Below are positions 13,174 through 26,300 of a stretch of 64,000 nucleotides of DNA, piece after piece. The stretch is taken from NCBI GenBank assembly GCA_963281155.1, contig CAUJLY010000001.1, forward strand, positions 4,526,001 to 4,590,000, given 5' to 3'. The stretch's first letter is position 1. Each line of letters starts with the position of its first letter. A model generated the notes under the pieces. The model made no database searches, was not told the origin of the DNA, and worked only from the letters and a program-made list of their open reading frames with translations. Made by a program: the position numbers and the translations under genes. Source of the stretch: Rhabditophanes sp. KR3021 (Eukaryota; Nematoda; Chromadorea; Rhabditida; Alloionematidae).

Positions 13174-14216
13174 AATATGCTTTTAAAGCGGGTTTTCTAC
13201 CATTTGCTTTTATATCTATTATGTATTATGAATACAATTTGTTAATATCATAAATAATAATTAAGTTATTTAAATGTTTGTACTTTTATACTGAATTTTG
13301 CCTGAATAAATATTTCATGCTCTTACAACTTTTGCTATCGTCAAATTGTTTTGTTTTAAAATTAACTTTTTATACAGCATCATTTTATAAAGGGGATACG
13401 TCGTATCAACTGTTATATCCTGAAAGATATTTATTATGAATTATTGAAACTATGGCACATAATGACTAAATCGGAAGAAATTACTTGCATTTGTAAAGAA
13501 CAGCTTTAAAGCACATGTTGCTATATTATTTTTAATCATAGGCAAAAACAGTCTGCTTATTATGATGAATATGTTTGCCCTATTGTGAGTACTTAAATAG
13601 TTTTTTGTATGAGAAATAATATTATTTACCACTTTTAATCATATTGTACTAATAAAATAAAGATAAATGGCGTATTATAGGTAGTTTAAATAACTTTCAA
13701 GCAGCCTCCGATAAATATTTATTTTATTTTATTTAATACGATGCTATGTGTGAGTTTTTGCTTAAACATAAATTGTCACATTAAATGAAGCTTTGTCAAG
13801 CAATATAAACACACTTGTTACAAAGTAGGTACATTTTAGCTAGTGATGTTTGGAGAAAGATAACATTTCAAGCATAAGTACTAGTGTGATCTATTATATT
13901 ATCAATAAATAAAGGCCAAATCTCTTTGATTTCGTTCTCTAAGATAGTGTCATTTTTATTAAAAACATTTTTGGTGTAAAATAATAAAACATTGCAGAAA
14001 CAAGTTCTATCAAGTAGATCTACGCACTTTCGATTTATTATGCTTGTTGAAATACTAACATTTATTGGACAGTCTTTTTTGTTTCTATTTAACGCATATT
14101 TAAAACATTTTGATGACGCGATCACGTTGCATCGCACATTTTGTTAAATATAACTAATAGAATAATTGCTTTGATTGACTTTTATATTATTTTAAGCCTC
14201 AAGGACACATTACTTT
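13174..14216. other. MED13 3' region and upstream region of the nuclear receptor
   Basis: AT-rich, with the MED13 polyadenylation signal near 13305. On the minus strand 14137-13868 is an 89-codon open frame with a Cys pattern faintly like a second nuclear-receptor zinc finger (KDCPINVS, six Cys). There is no proper zinc-finger spacing, so I do not call it a gene. Confidence 0.5.
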
Positions 14217-15828
14217 ATGGATTCTGACAATTATTGTTTGGTTTGTAATAAAACATCGGTATCTGCGGTACATTATTGCAAGAATGTAGGTAAAATGCAC
14301 ATTCCCACTGTTTTAAATAAAAATGCCCTTTGTTAAAGATAATATATTCCTGTATTTTAGGTATGTCGTAGCTGCAGTTCTTTTTACTTCAGATCAATGA
14401 CTGGAAATCGTACATATCAATGCAAGAGGAATTCGAATAAGTGCCAAATACACTATCGCGATTCAAAAAAATGTAGAAAGTGTAGACTATTAAAGTAAGT
14501 TGGCGGACACAAATATTACTAGTATAATGGCTGATTTGTTTTATAATCAATATATCATTCGTTTTTAATGGAAATTTTTATTTACAAACCTTACTTTCAG
14601 ATGTATCAATATTGGCATGGTTTGGAAGAAGTCGTCTGACACTTCAGCTCAAATCGGTTCAAACAATTTCCAGCTAAGTGTACATCCAAAGGTTCAAAAA
14701 GAAAACAATCATAGTTTGGATGATGATTTTGAAAGAAATTACTTAAAAAAAAGTATTATCAAGGATACTGATAGTGAATGTAGCTCTGTTGAAATTGCTA
14801 AGAATATAAACTTATATTCAAATCAAAAGATGTCTACAAATTGTTTTGGTAATGAAAGTAATATGTTAAACAATAGTATCAAAGACGAGGTAATTATGAC
14901 ATCCGATGATTCTTTAATTGACAATGTTGATGATTGTAAGCATAGGATACGAAATGGCAAAGAATACAAGAATCAATTAGTAAAAATTAAAAATATTCTA
15001 CAAGGCCCAGAACGGATAATTCAAAATGTACCTGGCCAATATTTTACTCCGCTTCAGACAATATGTTATGGAATGAACGAATTTGAAAAAATAGCACATC
15101 CGTTCAACAAAACTGAAATTTTAATATCAAATAATCTAAGTTTGAAGAAATTTGCTGCTTATCAGGAAATGAGTTCTTATGTATTAGCGGATGCTTTAAT
15201 GTACTCGAAAGAATTTTGTCAGCTATCCAAAAGAGACAAAGGCTTACTATTTAATAATTTATACCCAATTTTTACAGTTCTAGAAAAGATTTACTTTTCG
15301 ATACGTACATTTGGTCATCAAGATTCGCGAACTCTTATTTTATTTGATAATGCCCAAGCACATGATGAAAATTTTGGAAGAGTTGGTGAACCTGAATTTT
15401 CTGCTGAAGTCAGTAATAGTGTTTATAAGTTATTTGCCCCGGCTAATCAAATTATGCTCAATTCTTTATATTTCAATTTGAAGAAGTTAAATTTAGAATT
15501 GCCAGAATTTACATATTTAATTTGTCAAATTTTGTGGTCGGTAGATGATATCATTGGTTTGTCTGATCATGCAAAGTCATTAGGCAAAAATGTTTTAATC
15601 AGCTTGAATAATGATTTGCATGGATATTACTGTTTTAACAAAAATAGTCAAAATTATGCCTATGCATTGTCTGAGATAATGAAATTTATTTCTCGGGTTT
15701 TATCATATAATGCCTCCAAAAAGGAAATTCTCATAGCAGGAAGGATATTTGAATTATTTGATCCCATTAATCTTTACCACGAAAAAATTGAATTGGACAA
15801 TCCAGACTTGGAATTGTTGACTAAATGA
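14217..15828 (+). CDS. Nuclear hormone receptor, divergent supplementary type
   Basis: Exons 14217-14285, 14361-14494 and 14601-15828 give 476 aa. The DNA-binding domain starts at the N-terminus. Finger 1 is CLVC followed by CRSC, and finger 2 is CKRNSNKCQIHYRDSKKC with CRLLKC. The P-box region reads CRSCSSFYFRS instead of the canonical CEGCKGFFRR, as expected of the expanded HNF4-derived receptors of nematodes. A long linker (about residues 75-190) is hydrophilic. The ligand-binding domain is divergent but helical, from about residue 195 to the end. Introns lie after the first half of finger 1 and inside the CRLLK segment. The partner, ligand and target genes cannot be read from sequence. 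Confidence 0.88.
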
Positions 15829-16635
15829 CAAATGTTTATATTAAGAAATAATTTCATTTGAACGTAACATTTTTGATGTATAATTGCGTAAAAGCGATTG
15901 CCAAGTATTATGATTTATGATATTCATTTAACATCGGCTAACCCACGATTAATATGAACGTTTAATATTTATATTTGACTACTTTGAAAATTATTTTTAT
16001 TTTCCAAATGTTCAAAGAATATCTTATTGATAATTCAAAAATTTCTATTTATCACAATATTTGTAACAAACTATGAAACTTCAAAACAGATATATTTATT
16101 GACAATAAACCTTACGCTGCAGTTTTCAATTGTCTACACAATAATATGAAATTATAAAAAAGAAACAATTTCTAAAACAAATTGTTATAAATACGTTGCT
16201 ATTAGTGGAATTTCGAATTTAATAGACATATTGTATTATCTTTTGTGACGTATTATTTACCCTTATCCCTCCTTATGTAGTTTTATTTAAAATTTTGATG
16301 CATTTGTCTTTTACAATTTTTTTCACTTCAAACATATATTTATAAATGTGGCCAAATTACAAGCCATATAAATTGGGTTGTTATTAAAATTGGGCACAAT
16401 GTTGCTAGAAATACGTGATAGGAACACAAAAAATGACCTGTGCTCTTATATGAATAACCTAAAATTTAGGATTATGTATATCACACTTGCAGAAGTTATT
16501 AAATCATATTGTAAAATTATATAAATCTATTTAAAAAAAATCATTTTTTCGTTATTAAATTTAATGAGGATAAATTACTGTAAGGAACTTAAATAATTAA
16601 AAATTGCTTATTTACATCCCACGTAATTTACTAAG
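15829..16635. other. Convergent intergenic region (NHR and BBS9 3' ends)
   Basis: About 800 bp of AT-rich DNA between two convergent genes. It presumably contains both 3' UTRs. No other feature seen. Confidence 0.5.
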
Positions 16636-19310
16636 TTATTGAGTAGCATACATTGAAAATTCGATTTGAGGATCAATAGTTGAGATAGTTGAAGGAGGTA
16701 GTTCAATTACTTGCTGCCTATTTTCTCTATTATCATCTTCCTCCTCATTTCCTTCCTCATTTTCTTCTTCAATAATAGAACTTAAAAATCCTTGGGAATC
16801 ATACAATCCATTTAATAGTTTACGTATCATATCAGATGGAAATGAATGCTCTAATGATACACCTTTGTGGTGAGATAATATTGCGCCCAAAATATCAGCT
16901 ACTCTTTTATTACGATTCATTAGTATTTGACCATTAAAAAAGAAATCAATGCCATTCATTTTTAAAAGCAGCTGGAACAAATCCAACAATGGCATTAAAG
17001 CATATTCCATTTTGTCCAACGCATCTTTAATTCCAATTATGTTATCAAGTTTTTCATGCAGTTGTTTAGAGCATTCTCTTAAATAAAGTAAAGTGTGCGA
17101 TTCGGGCTCAGTTTTATCATCCTGAAACTTTGACAATAATAGCATTTCAGCGTGTCTAAACTTCACTGCATGTTTTTCAATGGCATTCTGCAAGTCATAA
17201 TATTCGTTATCCTTGTCAATTACACGCATTATATCCTCAACAAAAAATTCCATAGGTATAGGACATCTAAGATTATTTGTTGAGTCTAATGTTGTTATGC
17301 GATTATTCAATTCGTTAACAATCATGTAAATAAATTCCAACCGATCACTTTGCACACGATATCTATTTGATGACTTTGCAACAAATACTGAAATCATATC
17401 ATTTGAACCAATTGGCTGAAAAGCAACTTCTAATGGCTTATCAATGTCAAATTCAGGAAATAATATGTCTAGTGGAATTGCGGTGTTATTTGCGTCAAAG
17501 CTTAATTTAAAGTTTGCATTTTTCTGAGCTCCGTAAATACGACAAACTGATTCTAACGGGGCATTAAAAGAATATGTCAGTATGTCTCCATTTTCAAAAG
17601 TACCTATTACAGAAGAATCTAAACGTCTTATAGGGTTTTCGGGAGCTTTAATATTTATCATATTCGAAGCCTGACCATCTACTATTTGAAGAGTACACTT
17701 TTTTGGTTCAAATTCAAGTTCTGATTCAAACAGTATCTCTACAGATGGTGATAATGAGGTTACATTTACAATAATTTCCTTTTCCCGTTTAAAATCAATC
17801 GAATCAAAAGTTAACAGTTTGTCTGGAACTTCTTTGGGTTTTTGAAGTAATAAAGTTAATGAGGTTTCTATATTTCCGATATCACCCCCTATTTCATCAT
17901 TTAAAATCTTTGTTTCTAGTCCAAACGATTTGATTTCCTTTTCATATTTAATCATTTCTAACCGCTTTTGTTCGGTATTTGTAATTTTGGGTTCCGTTTC
18001 TACAAACTTAAATAAATTTGGCTGTGTTCCCAAATAATTTACTGTCAAGACATCCTCAAAGTTTAGTAACGCTAGCATACAACGATGCGTTTCACTAAAT
18101 GTGCAAAGTTGAATGTTAATAGGGGTATAATCGAGTCTTGAAATCCAAACTATACTGTGATCTTGGTAAATTACCAAAGACTTATTAGTAGTTCCAATAG
18201 CCATATTTATATGTGCAGTATCTTCCGCGGTTCTATAAACTAGTAATGATACAGCAATGAAATCAAATCTGTGGCAATATCTGGAATGTACGTAGAGTGG
18301 ATATTAGAAATTGTTGTATGAGTTTAATTTAAGTTTAAATTAATCATCAATTTTGTAACCTATATTTTCCAGTGTTAATTTTATTTATATAGTGACAAAA
18401 ATGTAAAAGTTGCCTATATTTAATCTTCGTTTGTAACTCCTTTTTTTCTAATCTAGGAGTTTATATTTTCTATGGTTTTGTAATTTTTAACCTCAATAAA
18501 CCCAGTTTAGTTATTACCTAATGTTTCCGCCTGTTGTAAAACAGAACAATATACGTTTACACAGGACAATAATTGAAGGCTGTGTTGGAGACGCTTCCAT
18601 AACTCTTATATCAATTGCAGTATCTCCCAAATTGAGTTTCCACTCATATGTCAGTTTTTTACCACTAGTTGATGAAGATGTCCCTTTTAAATTATCATAC
18701 TTAATAGTGGCAATATATCCGCCAGTTGCAATTGCAAAAGAGCGAGTTTGATAGCAATATGCAATGGGTCCAGGATGAATAAAGGTTTCTACAGTTTTTG
18801 TAAAGGCAAAATTTTCGGCATTGAACACTGACAAAGCACAATTCAAACTTTGAACGCAAATTTGATCAATGGGCACCAATTCAAATCTATCCACGCACAT
18901 ATTGTATGCAGTAAAGGATAATTTATGCTCCATGACCTTTTCCAGATCATAGGAATCAGATTTATCTATAACAATATGTCTTAAATTTAGAATAAGCCTT
19001 TAAACTTGCCAGCAAACAAACGATATATAACCAACAGCTTTGGATGCAAAAGAGCAATTAAATCTTGTGAATATCCTCTAGCAAAACGTCCTATCGAGAC
19101 CTGCAATATGGGATATTCTAATTTTCTTTCAAAAATAACACTCGATATTTGTTTTGTTTGTGCAGTCTTTTGCAAGTCATGAATAGTTATGGTTCCATCC
19201 AAAGATCCAGTAACTATTTGATCCCAGCTTTCATCAAGTCTTCCGATAGCCATTGTTCTTGCTTCTGTGAATTCATACTTATAATAGTCTTGTGAATGAA
19301 ATAATGACAT
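16636..19310 (-). CDS. bbs-9: BBSome subunit BBS9 (PTHB1)
   Basis: Exons 19310-19010, 18965-18518 and 18280-16636 join to 797 aa. BBS9 is a core subunit of the BBSome, the coat that moves membrane proteins through cilia. Recognisable blocks are MSLFHSQDYYKYEF at the start, DLIALLHPKLLVIY, the propeller strand GPIAYCYQTRSFAIATGG, YEWKLNLGDTAIDI, CFTTGGNIR and YLGTQPNLF. The GAE/platform and helical C-terminal parts follow. The C-terminus ends in a Glu-rich stretch. Intron 1 (19009-18966, 44 bp) is GC-AG: exon 1 ends GCTG and the intron starts GCAAGT. The GT four bases on gives a stop. Intron 2 is 237 bp. A perfect X-box lies 91 bp upstream of the ATG. Confidence 0.93.
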
Positions 19311-19825
19311 CTGTTATTGAAAATAATTGAATAGGGCAAATAAAACCAATGAAAGCCAAATATGTGCTAGTCATTAAACAACCAGCTAAAGCAGGTGTAT
19401 GTTGCTATGACAACGCACTACCTAAGCAAATACAAACTATTGATATATAAAAATAATAACTTTTGAATTAATTTGTTAATTTCTGTATATGAATATAATA
19501 TTTGTCCTTACGCTTATTTTTAAAAAATATGTAAAGGAAATAATAAAATGTGTTAATTGAAAAGGATAAAGCAAATGACGTGTATTTATTATGTCCGAAC
19601 AATTTTAAACATCATTTTTATGTAAATATTTGATTATATGTGTATCAACTTTTGGTTTATTTGAAATTTGTTATAGTTTTCTGTCGGATAATTGTGGCTG
19701 AATTCTTGTAATGCCAGTTGTTGCCATTATACTAGATATTTTATCAAATCTTACAATTCTCCCAAAATAAAAGTGTAAAAAGTTGTTTCGAAGATTGGAA
19801 CTATAATAATTGAATAATTAAATAA
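19311..19825. other. BBS9 promoter region
   Basis: Non-coding stretch between BBS9 and the downstream end of the 7TM gene. It carries the X-box described separately. No other feature seen. Confidence 0.5.
19401..19414 (-). promoter_or_regulatory. X-box (RFX/DAF-19 site) of BBS9
   Basis: GTTGCTATGACAAC fits the 14-bp X-box consensus GTHNYYATRRNAAC at every position. It is 91 bp upstream of the BBS9 ATG, where functional X-boxes of nematode ciliary genes usually sit. The site is nearly palindromic, so orientation is not informative. Confidence 0.88.
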
Positions 19826-20728
19826 TTAAATCAAATAAATCAAAACTAACTTAGCCAAAAGCAGGAAGTATACATTGCTAAAAGTGACTAAATGTATACA
19901 CCATGACAGATTTATGAATAATAAACGATTTAGTTCTAAATTATTTGTTATTAGAAATATTATTCTTCCAACAAAAAAAGCAAATATAAAAACTAGTGCC
20001 ACTTGTTGGATGAGTGCGAATATAAAAAAAATTCTTTCAACTCTTTTATTTTTTCCTCTTGCATTTTTAATACTTATTCGAAATTTGATTATATTCAAAG
20101 TGTTTAAAAATAAAGCACAGAAAAAGGATAGAAATACAATACAGCCATTGACTGAAACAGCTCCATAAATAAACTTCTTGTTTTCATATGACATGGTCCA
20201 ATATTTAGTAAGAGGATCAGTTTTAAACATAGCTGCATTTGTCCATCTGTAACTCGTGCTTAAAATACAAAAAGCCATTTGAATTCCTGTTATTTTAAAG
20301 CATGCTGATGGAGAGAAATACTAAATCATTGCATTTATTTACAATAGACAAAACTTTACCTTCGCATGCTTTGTTATACGATACATGGAATAAAAACGAT
20401 TTGCTGCAATTACAACTACAGAAATAGCCATATAGCTTATGCAAATATTAAAGGAAAGGAAGTAAAGTGTCGCAATGAATCTGGAATATGGTAGAGTATC
20501 TTCTAGGAATCCCCAATTCATTGCTTTGGTGATTAAAAAATCCAGACCATTGTAGTATAAATCATTGATACTGTTTATAATTATTAAAACATAGAAGCCA
20601 TTGTAAAATTCTTTAATTGCTTTCCAAATTCTTGTTATCAAAAATGAAGTGAACATGATTTGCAAAATAAACGATGGCACAGAATAACACAAAATAAATA
20701 TTTCTAATGGTGTAATCGGAATAGACAT
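19826..20728 (-). CDS. Serpentine 7TM chemoreceptor
   Basis: Exons 20728-20360 and 20320-19826 give 287 aa. The 39-bp intron (20359-20321) runs GTAAAG to TTTAG in phase 0. Seven hydrophobic segments are visible: the first at residues 8-30, the second around NGFYVLIIINSINDLYY, the third before the NRFYSMYR motif (DRY-like), then four more in exon 2. It resembles the srg/srv/srx-type receptors of nematodes, but I cannot assign a family. The short C-tail after the last segment is normal for the group. Likely expressed in ciliated sensory neurons, by family knowledge only. Confidence 0.8.
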
Positions 20729-22089
20729 TTCAAAAATGTTTAGAATGATGGAATTTGTGGCTGGAAATAATATAGTTTCTTACGTTGTAATGAACTTATA
20801 GACATAATAATTAAGATATATTAATTAAGACACTCAATTATGCCATTCAATTCATTTTGTATTAATTGCTAAAGTATTAAATTTAAAAAATAATTGGTAT
20901 CATTTAAAATAAGTAAAAGCCAAATTCAATTTTTATACCTAAAACTGAGTACAGTAATCAGTAATACATTAAAGGGTTTGCTAATTTATGATGGGATAAA
21001 TTTTATTTATTTTAACATGGAAAGTTCTCTACGATATGAAAAGAACGGAATTTGAATTATTTATTTCTTAATTTTCTGTGAATATATATCAAATTTGTTA
21101 TTCGTTTAAAAAGTTTATAATTTGTGGTGTATTGACAACATGTTTTTAAGAATATCAACTAGTCAAAATTTATTATTAAATTATTACTTATATGTGTTTT
21201 TATTTATCGACGCATAAATTATTCACAATAGTTTCTACTTGAAAAATTTGATTTCAAAGACATTAGTTGAACATTTCATTATATTTGTGGTGTCAAAGTA
21301 AACTACAATTATAAATTCACAAATATATGAAGCTTCATCACTTGCTAAAAGTGTCAAATTATAGGCAATTTCAGCTGGAATTCAAGCGATGCATGGGAAT
21401 ATTCTTGTTCAACATGTTAGTAACCGTTTTAATTTTTTGTCGTTTATGTCTGCAGCCTCGGTTATAAACAAATTTCGAAGAAAATCGGAATTTTTAATGC
21501 ATCTCATTAACATGGACGTTTTTCCCAGTAAATTTGGAAGCTTAAACGCTTCTAAACATCCTTTCCGATTTTGTTTCCATTCTCATTAATATTATTTTCC
21601 CAAGTATAAGATTACAAATGTGAAATATGATGGGCAATTTAAAAATTATCAAACCGTTTATTTACTTTTAACACTGTTAACAAAGTGACATTGATTCGTA
21701 AAGGCATAAAATGGCGTTGCGAATACAAATTTTATTAATGCTTTTTTGCAACGATTTGTTTAGAATTCTTATTAGATTCAAAAATTCCTTTCTAAGAGGC
21801 ATACGTTGAAAATAAATAAACTGATAAAAAGTTATTAAAATTAAAATAAACACATGAAAATAAAATAAAAATTAGACTTATAAGATAACATTTTGTAAAG
21901 CGCGGGTTACTTAAAAATGAGAGCAATTTATCTCAAATAGTCACGAAAAATGAAATACCTGACGAGTGAGCAACATATACCTGTATCAATTTATAAAAGA
22001 TTGTCTCAAATTAAGTTCCCTTAGCTTACGCCTTCGTATCTATTCATAGTAAACTGAAACTAATATTAAAATATATTCTTGCGGCAAAT
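20729..22089. other. Intergenic, no supported gene
   Basis: AT-rich DNA. A 66-codon plus-strand ORF at 21389-21589 has no recognisable content or splice partners and is probably chance. Nothing else seen. Confidence 0.5.
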
Positions 22090-22610
22090 TGAATTAGATC
22101 TTTGGATCCAGTGTCCGTAAAATTCCAAATCCTCATCTTCTGATCGAAATAGAAACACAATTTTCGCTATCAATTATGAAAGGTAGTATAAAAATGAAGG
22201 ACAAAAGCCACATGATAGCGGCAAGTGCAACTGATTCTCTGTGGTTGAAGCATGCAATGTCCGAAAGCCAAAGTTGTGAATAAAAATATGACAAAGAGGC
22301 CGATTATTTTTTAAATACTGTGATACTACTAGCTTTTGCCCTAATAATAAAGAATTGTCCCATTTAAATTTTACAGTTAAAAGTTATATGATTTTATTTT
22401 CTAAGAACTTACAAAAATACCTCATACATTTGATAGCTTATTACAATTACAATAATAATTGCCTCAGCCAAACTTAAACTAAAACTTAGATAACCAAACA
22501 GTTTTTCATAGTCTTTAACTTATATATTGAATAAAGACATAGCAAGTGCAATCTCAATGCAAGTGATCCAAAAATACATTCAGTTCCAACATAGACATAA
22601 GAATTAATCA
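22090..22610 (-). pseudogene. Broken multi-pass membrane protein gene
   Basis: Several hydrophobic coding-like segments lie in order on the minus strand but in different frames. They are MINSYVYVGTECIFGSLAL near 22605, YLSFSLSLAEAIIIVIVISY (22510-22410), a good GTAAGT donor, then IIGLFVIFLFTTLAFGHC, and finally HRESVALAAIMWLLSFIFIL (22230-22150) ending at a TGA. Together they would make a small 4-TM protein. At least two frame changes, one at an A6 run and one near the Cys-Met-Leu, cannot be explained by introns I can see. Family unknown. It is either a decayed gene or one damaged by consensus errors. Confidence 0.4.
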
Positions 22611-23359
22611 TTTTTAAATTGTAATTAAACTATTTAATGTTTTTTATTATTACAAAGATTGTTGTTAGATGAAAGAATATTCAAAAAATATGTTTGTGTA
22701 GACTTTTGTGATTCTTTTATATGGTAAAATTTGATGTAAATGCTAAATGCAAGACTACACACTTTTTTCTTGATAAGGGACAATCCTTATCTTGGCTTAA
22801 TATTCCTTCATATCGAAATAAGAAGGAGTTAGGTAGACAAACATCTAATCAAATAAATAAGCATTCGAGAAATCTTGATTGGTCGTAACAATAATTTATT
22901 TTACTTGATCATTAAGTCTTTTACACGCTTTGCGATAGGTCAATTATTACCCTAGACCATTATCATTATACCAAACTTTGTGTATTTTATAATATCTTCG
23001 TTCACCAAATATAATTAGGTTATAATATTTTGGATACATCAAGCAAACTACGAACTCTGTTTGTTACCTTTTTTATTATGAAACATAACTTTGTTTTTGG
23101 GACTAAAAACAGAAGATAGTGACTATGTTGTACTTATGATCCCCATCCTTCATTCAAAATGTTCATACTACCCTCTCATCAACGGTTTGTCTGTCTGTTC
23201 GATGTATATAAATAGAAAATTTAGTTTTGTGACCAGTCAGTTTTCTTATGGGCTATAGATTACGCTTGATTCAATAGTTGTCACTAAATTGTAATTAATT
23301 AACTTATTTTAGAGTTATTTTTGAATCGATTATAAATTTGATTCTAAGCTACATACTTT
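22611..23359. other. Upstream region of the ABC transporter
   Basis: Non-coding, AT-rich. Presumed promoter of the ABC transporter starting at 23360. No motif I can name. Confidence 0.4.
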
Positions 23360-26300
23360 ATGGCGTCAAATTTGACATCATCCCTCACTGAAAACTTTGG
23401 GAATTGGTTTTTTTGTGGAGAACCTATTTGGGTAAGTTTATAACTATTAAGGACAAGTTTAATTTTTAATTTTTAGAATGACTACTACAGCAATGCAACT
23501 GGTATTCCATACCTTACAGATTGTTTTATCCACTTAGTACTACAAAATGTCGCCCCTGTCTTCTTTTTGATAATGATGCCTACTTTTGTCATTTCAATTC
23601 ATACCTCACCAAAGTCTAACTTCCCAACGACAATTATGGGAAGTATAAAACATTGTCTGTCTATAATTATATTCTGGGATCGTGCATTCGTCTTTGTTAT
23701 TTATTTATACCGTCAATTATTCACACCAGAATTAGTACCCATGGAAAGATATCTTACAGCCTTTTTGCAATTGATCATGATATTTGGTATTGAAATATTT
23801 TCAGTAATAGGTCGGAAGAAGGGAATCCACTCATCTGGAATTATTCATCTAACGTATATGCTTATGACGCTTGCGGGTCTTCCCGAATTTTTGAATTACT
23901 TGTCATTGGGAACAAATCCAATTACCATTGCAGCTTTGGATACTCCGATTTATGTTGCATATTTGATCTTTTACCCTTTGATCGTTGTTCAGTGTTTCAT
24001 TTACTGCTTTTCGGATACCGTCTTCGCAAGAAACATCGTAGATCCAAAAGAAAACCCAGAAAATTATATTTCATTTCTCAATAGACAAACTTTATCCTGG
24101 TTCACCACGATTGTCAAGAAAGGATACTCAAAAGATCTGAATAATGACGATTTATTTAACGTTCCTGAAGAATTAGATGTAAACTACAATGAGGAAATGT
24201 TTACAAAAGTATTTGATAAAAGGCAAAACAAATATAAAAAGGAACTTTACAATGCCCAAATTAAGAAGAGGAATTGCGATTCATTGAACAGTGAGCAAGA
24301 AATTGAAATCGATACTTTTGCTCATTCAACAGACAAAACGCCTATTATTGAAAAGAAGCGCCAATCTAAAAGCACTGTGAAATTGCCCTCAATTTACATG
24401 ACTATATCAGATGCTTACAAATATGAATACATAGGAGCCATATTATTGAAAGTGGTTTCTGATCTTTTTCAAATGGCAAATCCTTTTTTGCTGGAGAAAC
24501 TGATTTCTTGGGCCACCACTCCCGATTCTCCCGTATATCTCGGATTATTTTTTGCTTTTTCACTGTTTGGATTTTCCGTTGTACGATCCTTCGTTTTAAA
24601 TACATACTTCGTGATAATGTACACCTTCGGATCAAAGATCCAGACAGCACTTTCAAACCAACTTTACAAGAAAACGCTTTCTTTGTCCACTCAAGCTAGA
24701 AAAGAAAAAAGTGTTGGAGAAATTGTGAACTTGATGACTATTGACGTAGAACGGTTTGCAAGTTTTGCTCCTAACAGTGTCCAGCTCTTTTCATGTCCTT
24801 TACAGATTGCTTTAGCCCTGGCATACTTAATATATATTATTGGGGAAAATGCTATTGCCGGAGTGATTATTATGCTTCTGTTGATTCCATTTAATTTTGC
24901 AATTTCAATTATTACCAAAAAATGGCAAAGTAAACAAATGCTATTGAAGGTAAGTTTAATGTTGCGCATAAATATTACGTGTGCGAATGCACCGATAAAT
25001 AGATTTGCATCTTGTCGAAACAATAAAATAGTGTAAACTCTAATATTGTTTTATTGTAGGACGAAAGATTAAAGTGTACAAATGAAGTTTTGAATGGAAT
25101 GAAAGCCATTAAAATGTAAGTGCAACAATATAAGTAAATTTACTTGTTTTATGAATTTCAAGAAAACATATTTAAAAATTCTAAAAAATAGAGTTTTAAA
25201 GTTTTCAAGATGATAAAAGTAGATATGTGTTCAAAATATTCTTTAACTTTATTAACATCCATTTTAATGATAGGTATGCATGGGAACAAGCTATGCTTTT
25301 GAAAATAACAACTTTAAGAAACAAGGAAGTTGCTATATTGAAAAAAATTGCTATCAACAAATGCTTCAGTGACTTAATTTCAGCCGCCAGTCCGTTGTTA
25401 GTAGCCGTATTTACTTTCGGGATTTATACAGGAGCAGGTATGTTGAAAATATATTTGTACTCATAAAATTTATTAAGGACATCCACTAACTCCGCAAATT
25501 GCTTTTGTTTCATTGAGTCTTTTTGCTCAATTAAGATTTCCGCTGCTGTTTATTGCTGAATTAATCGGACAATTTATTCAACTCCAAGTTTCTCATAAAA
25601 GATTGCAAGAGTTTTTTGTTGCGGATGAATTAAATGAAAACATGATTCAAAAAATTCCCAAAATTATAACTTCTCAGTCCGATGATGAAAATGGGGGTGA
25701 AGTCGTGATTGAAGATGCTAATTTAAAATGGGAAAAAGACGGAAGTATCGCTCTTAAGGGAATCAACCTCAATTTTGAAAAAAATCAGCTAATTTGCATT
25801 ATTGGATCAGTGGGGTCTGGCAAAAGTGCCTTAATTAGAAGTTTACTCGGAGAATTACATAAATTAAATGGATTTATAAAAATTAGAGGATCATTGGCTT
25901 ATGTACCTCAAAATGCTTGGATTCAAAATATGACACTTCGTGATAATATTCTTTTTGGCTCAAATTATGAAAAAACAAAATATGACCAAGTAGTTGAGAA
26001 TTGCTGTTTGTCCCATGATTTGAAAATTCTTCCAAGTGGGGATATGACAGAAATCGGAGAAAAGGGAGTTACTTTGTCAGGTTCGTTTTATAAAACCATA
26101 ATTAACTTTAACATGTTTATACTTTTTCAATTTATTAACATTTTTTTAATTTATTAATATTTTCTTTTAATTTATCAATTTTTCTTTTAATTTATTAATA
26201 ACCTCTTTTAATTTGTGGTAATTTAGGTGGGACAAAAGCTAGGGTTTCTTTGGCTAGAGCTTGTTACCAAAAAAACAGAGATATTTTCCTCTTAGATGAT

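Noticed and set aside
13868..14137. 89-codon minus-strand ORF resembling a second nuclear-receptor zinc finger (KDCPINVS)
   Set aside because: Six Cys are present, but the spacing does not match a receptor finger, there is no first finger, and no splice partners fit. It could be a remnant, but I cannot support it.
21389..21589. 66-codon plus-strand ORF
   Set aside because: No recognisable domain, membrane pattern or splice sites; probably chance in AT-rich DNA.
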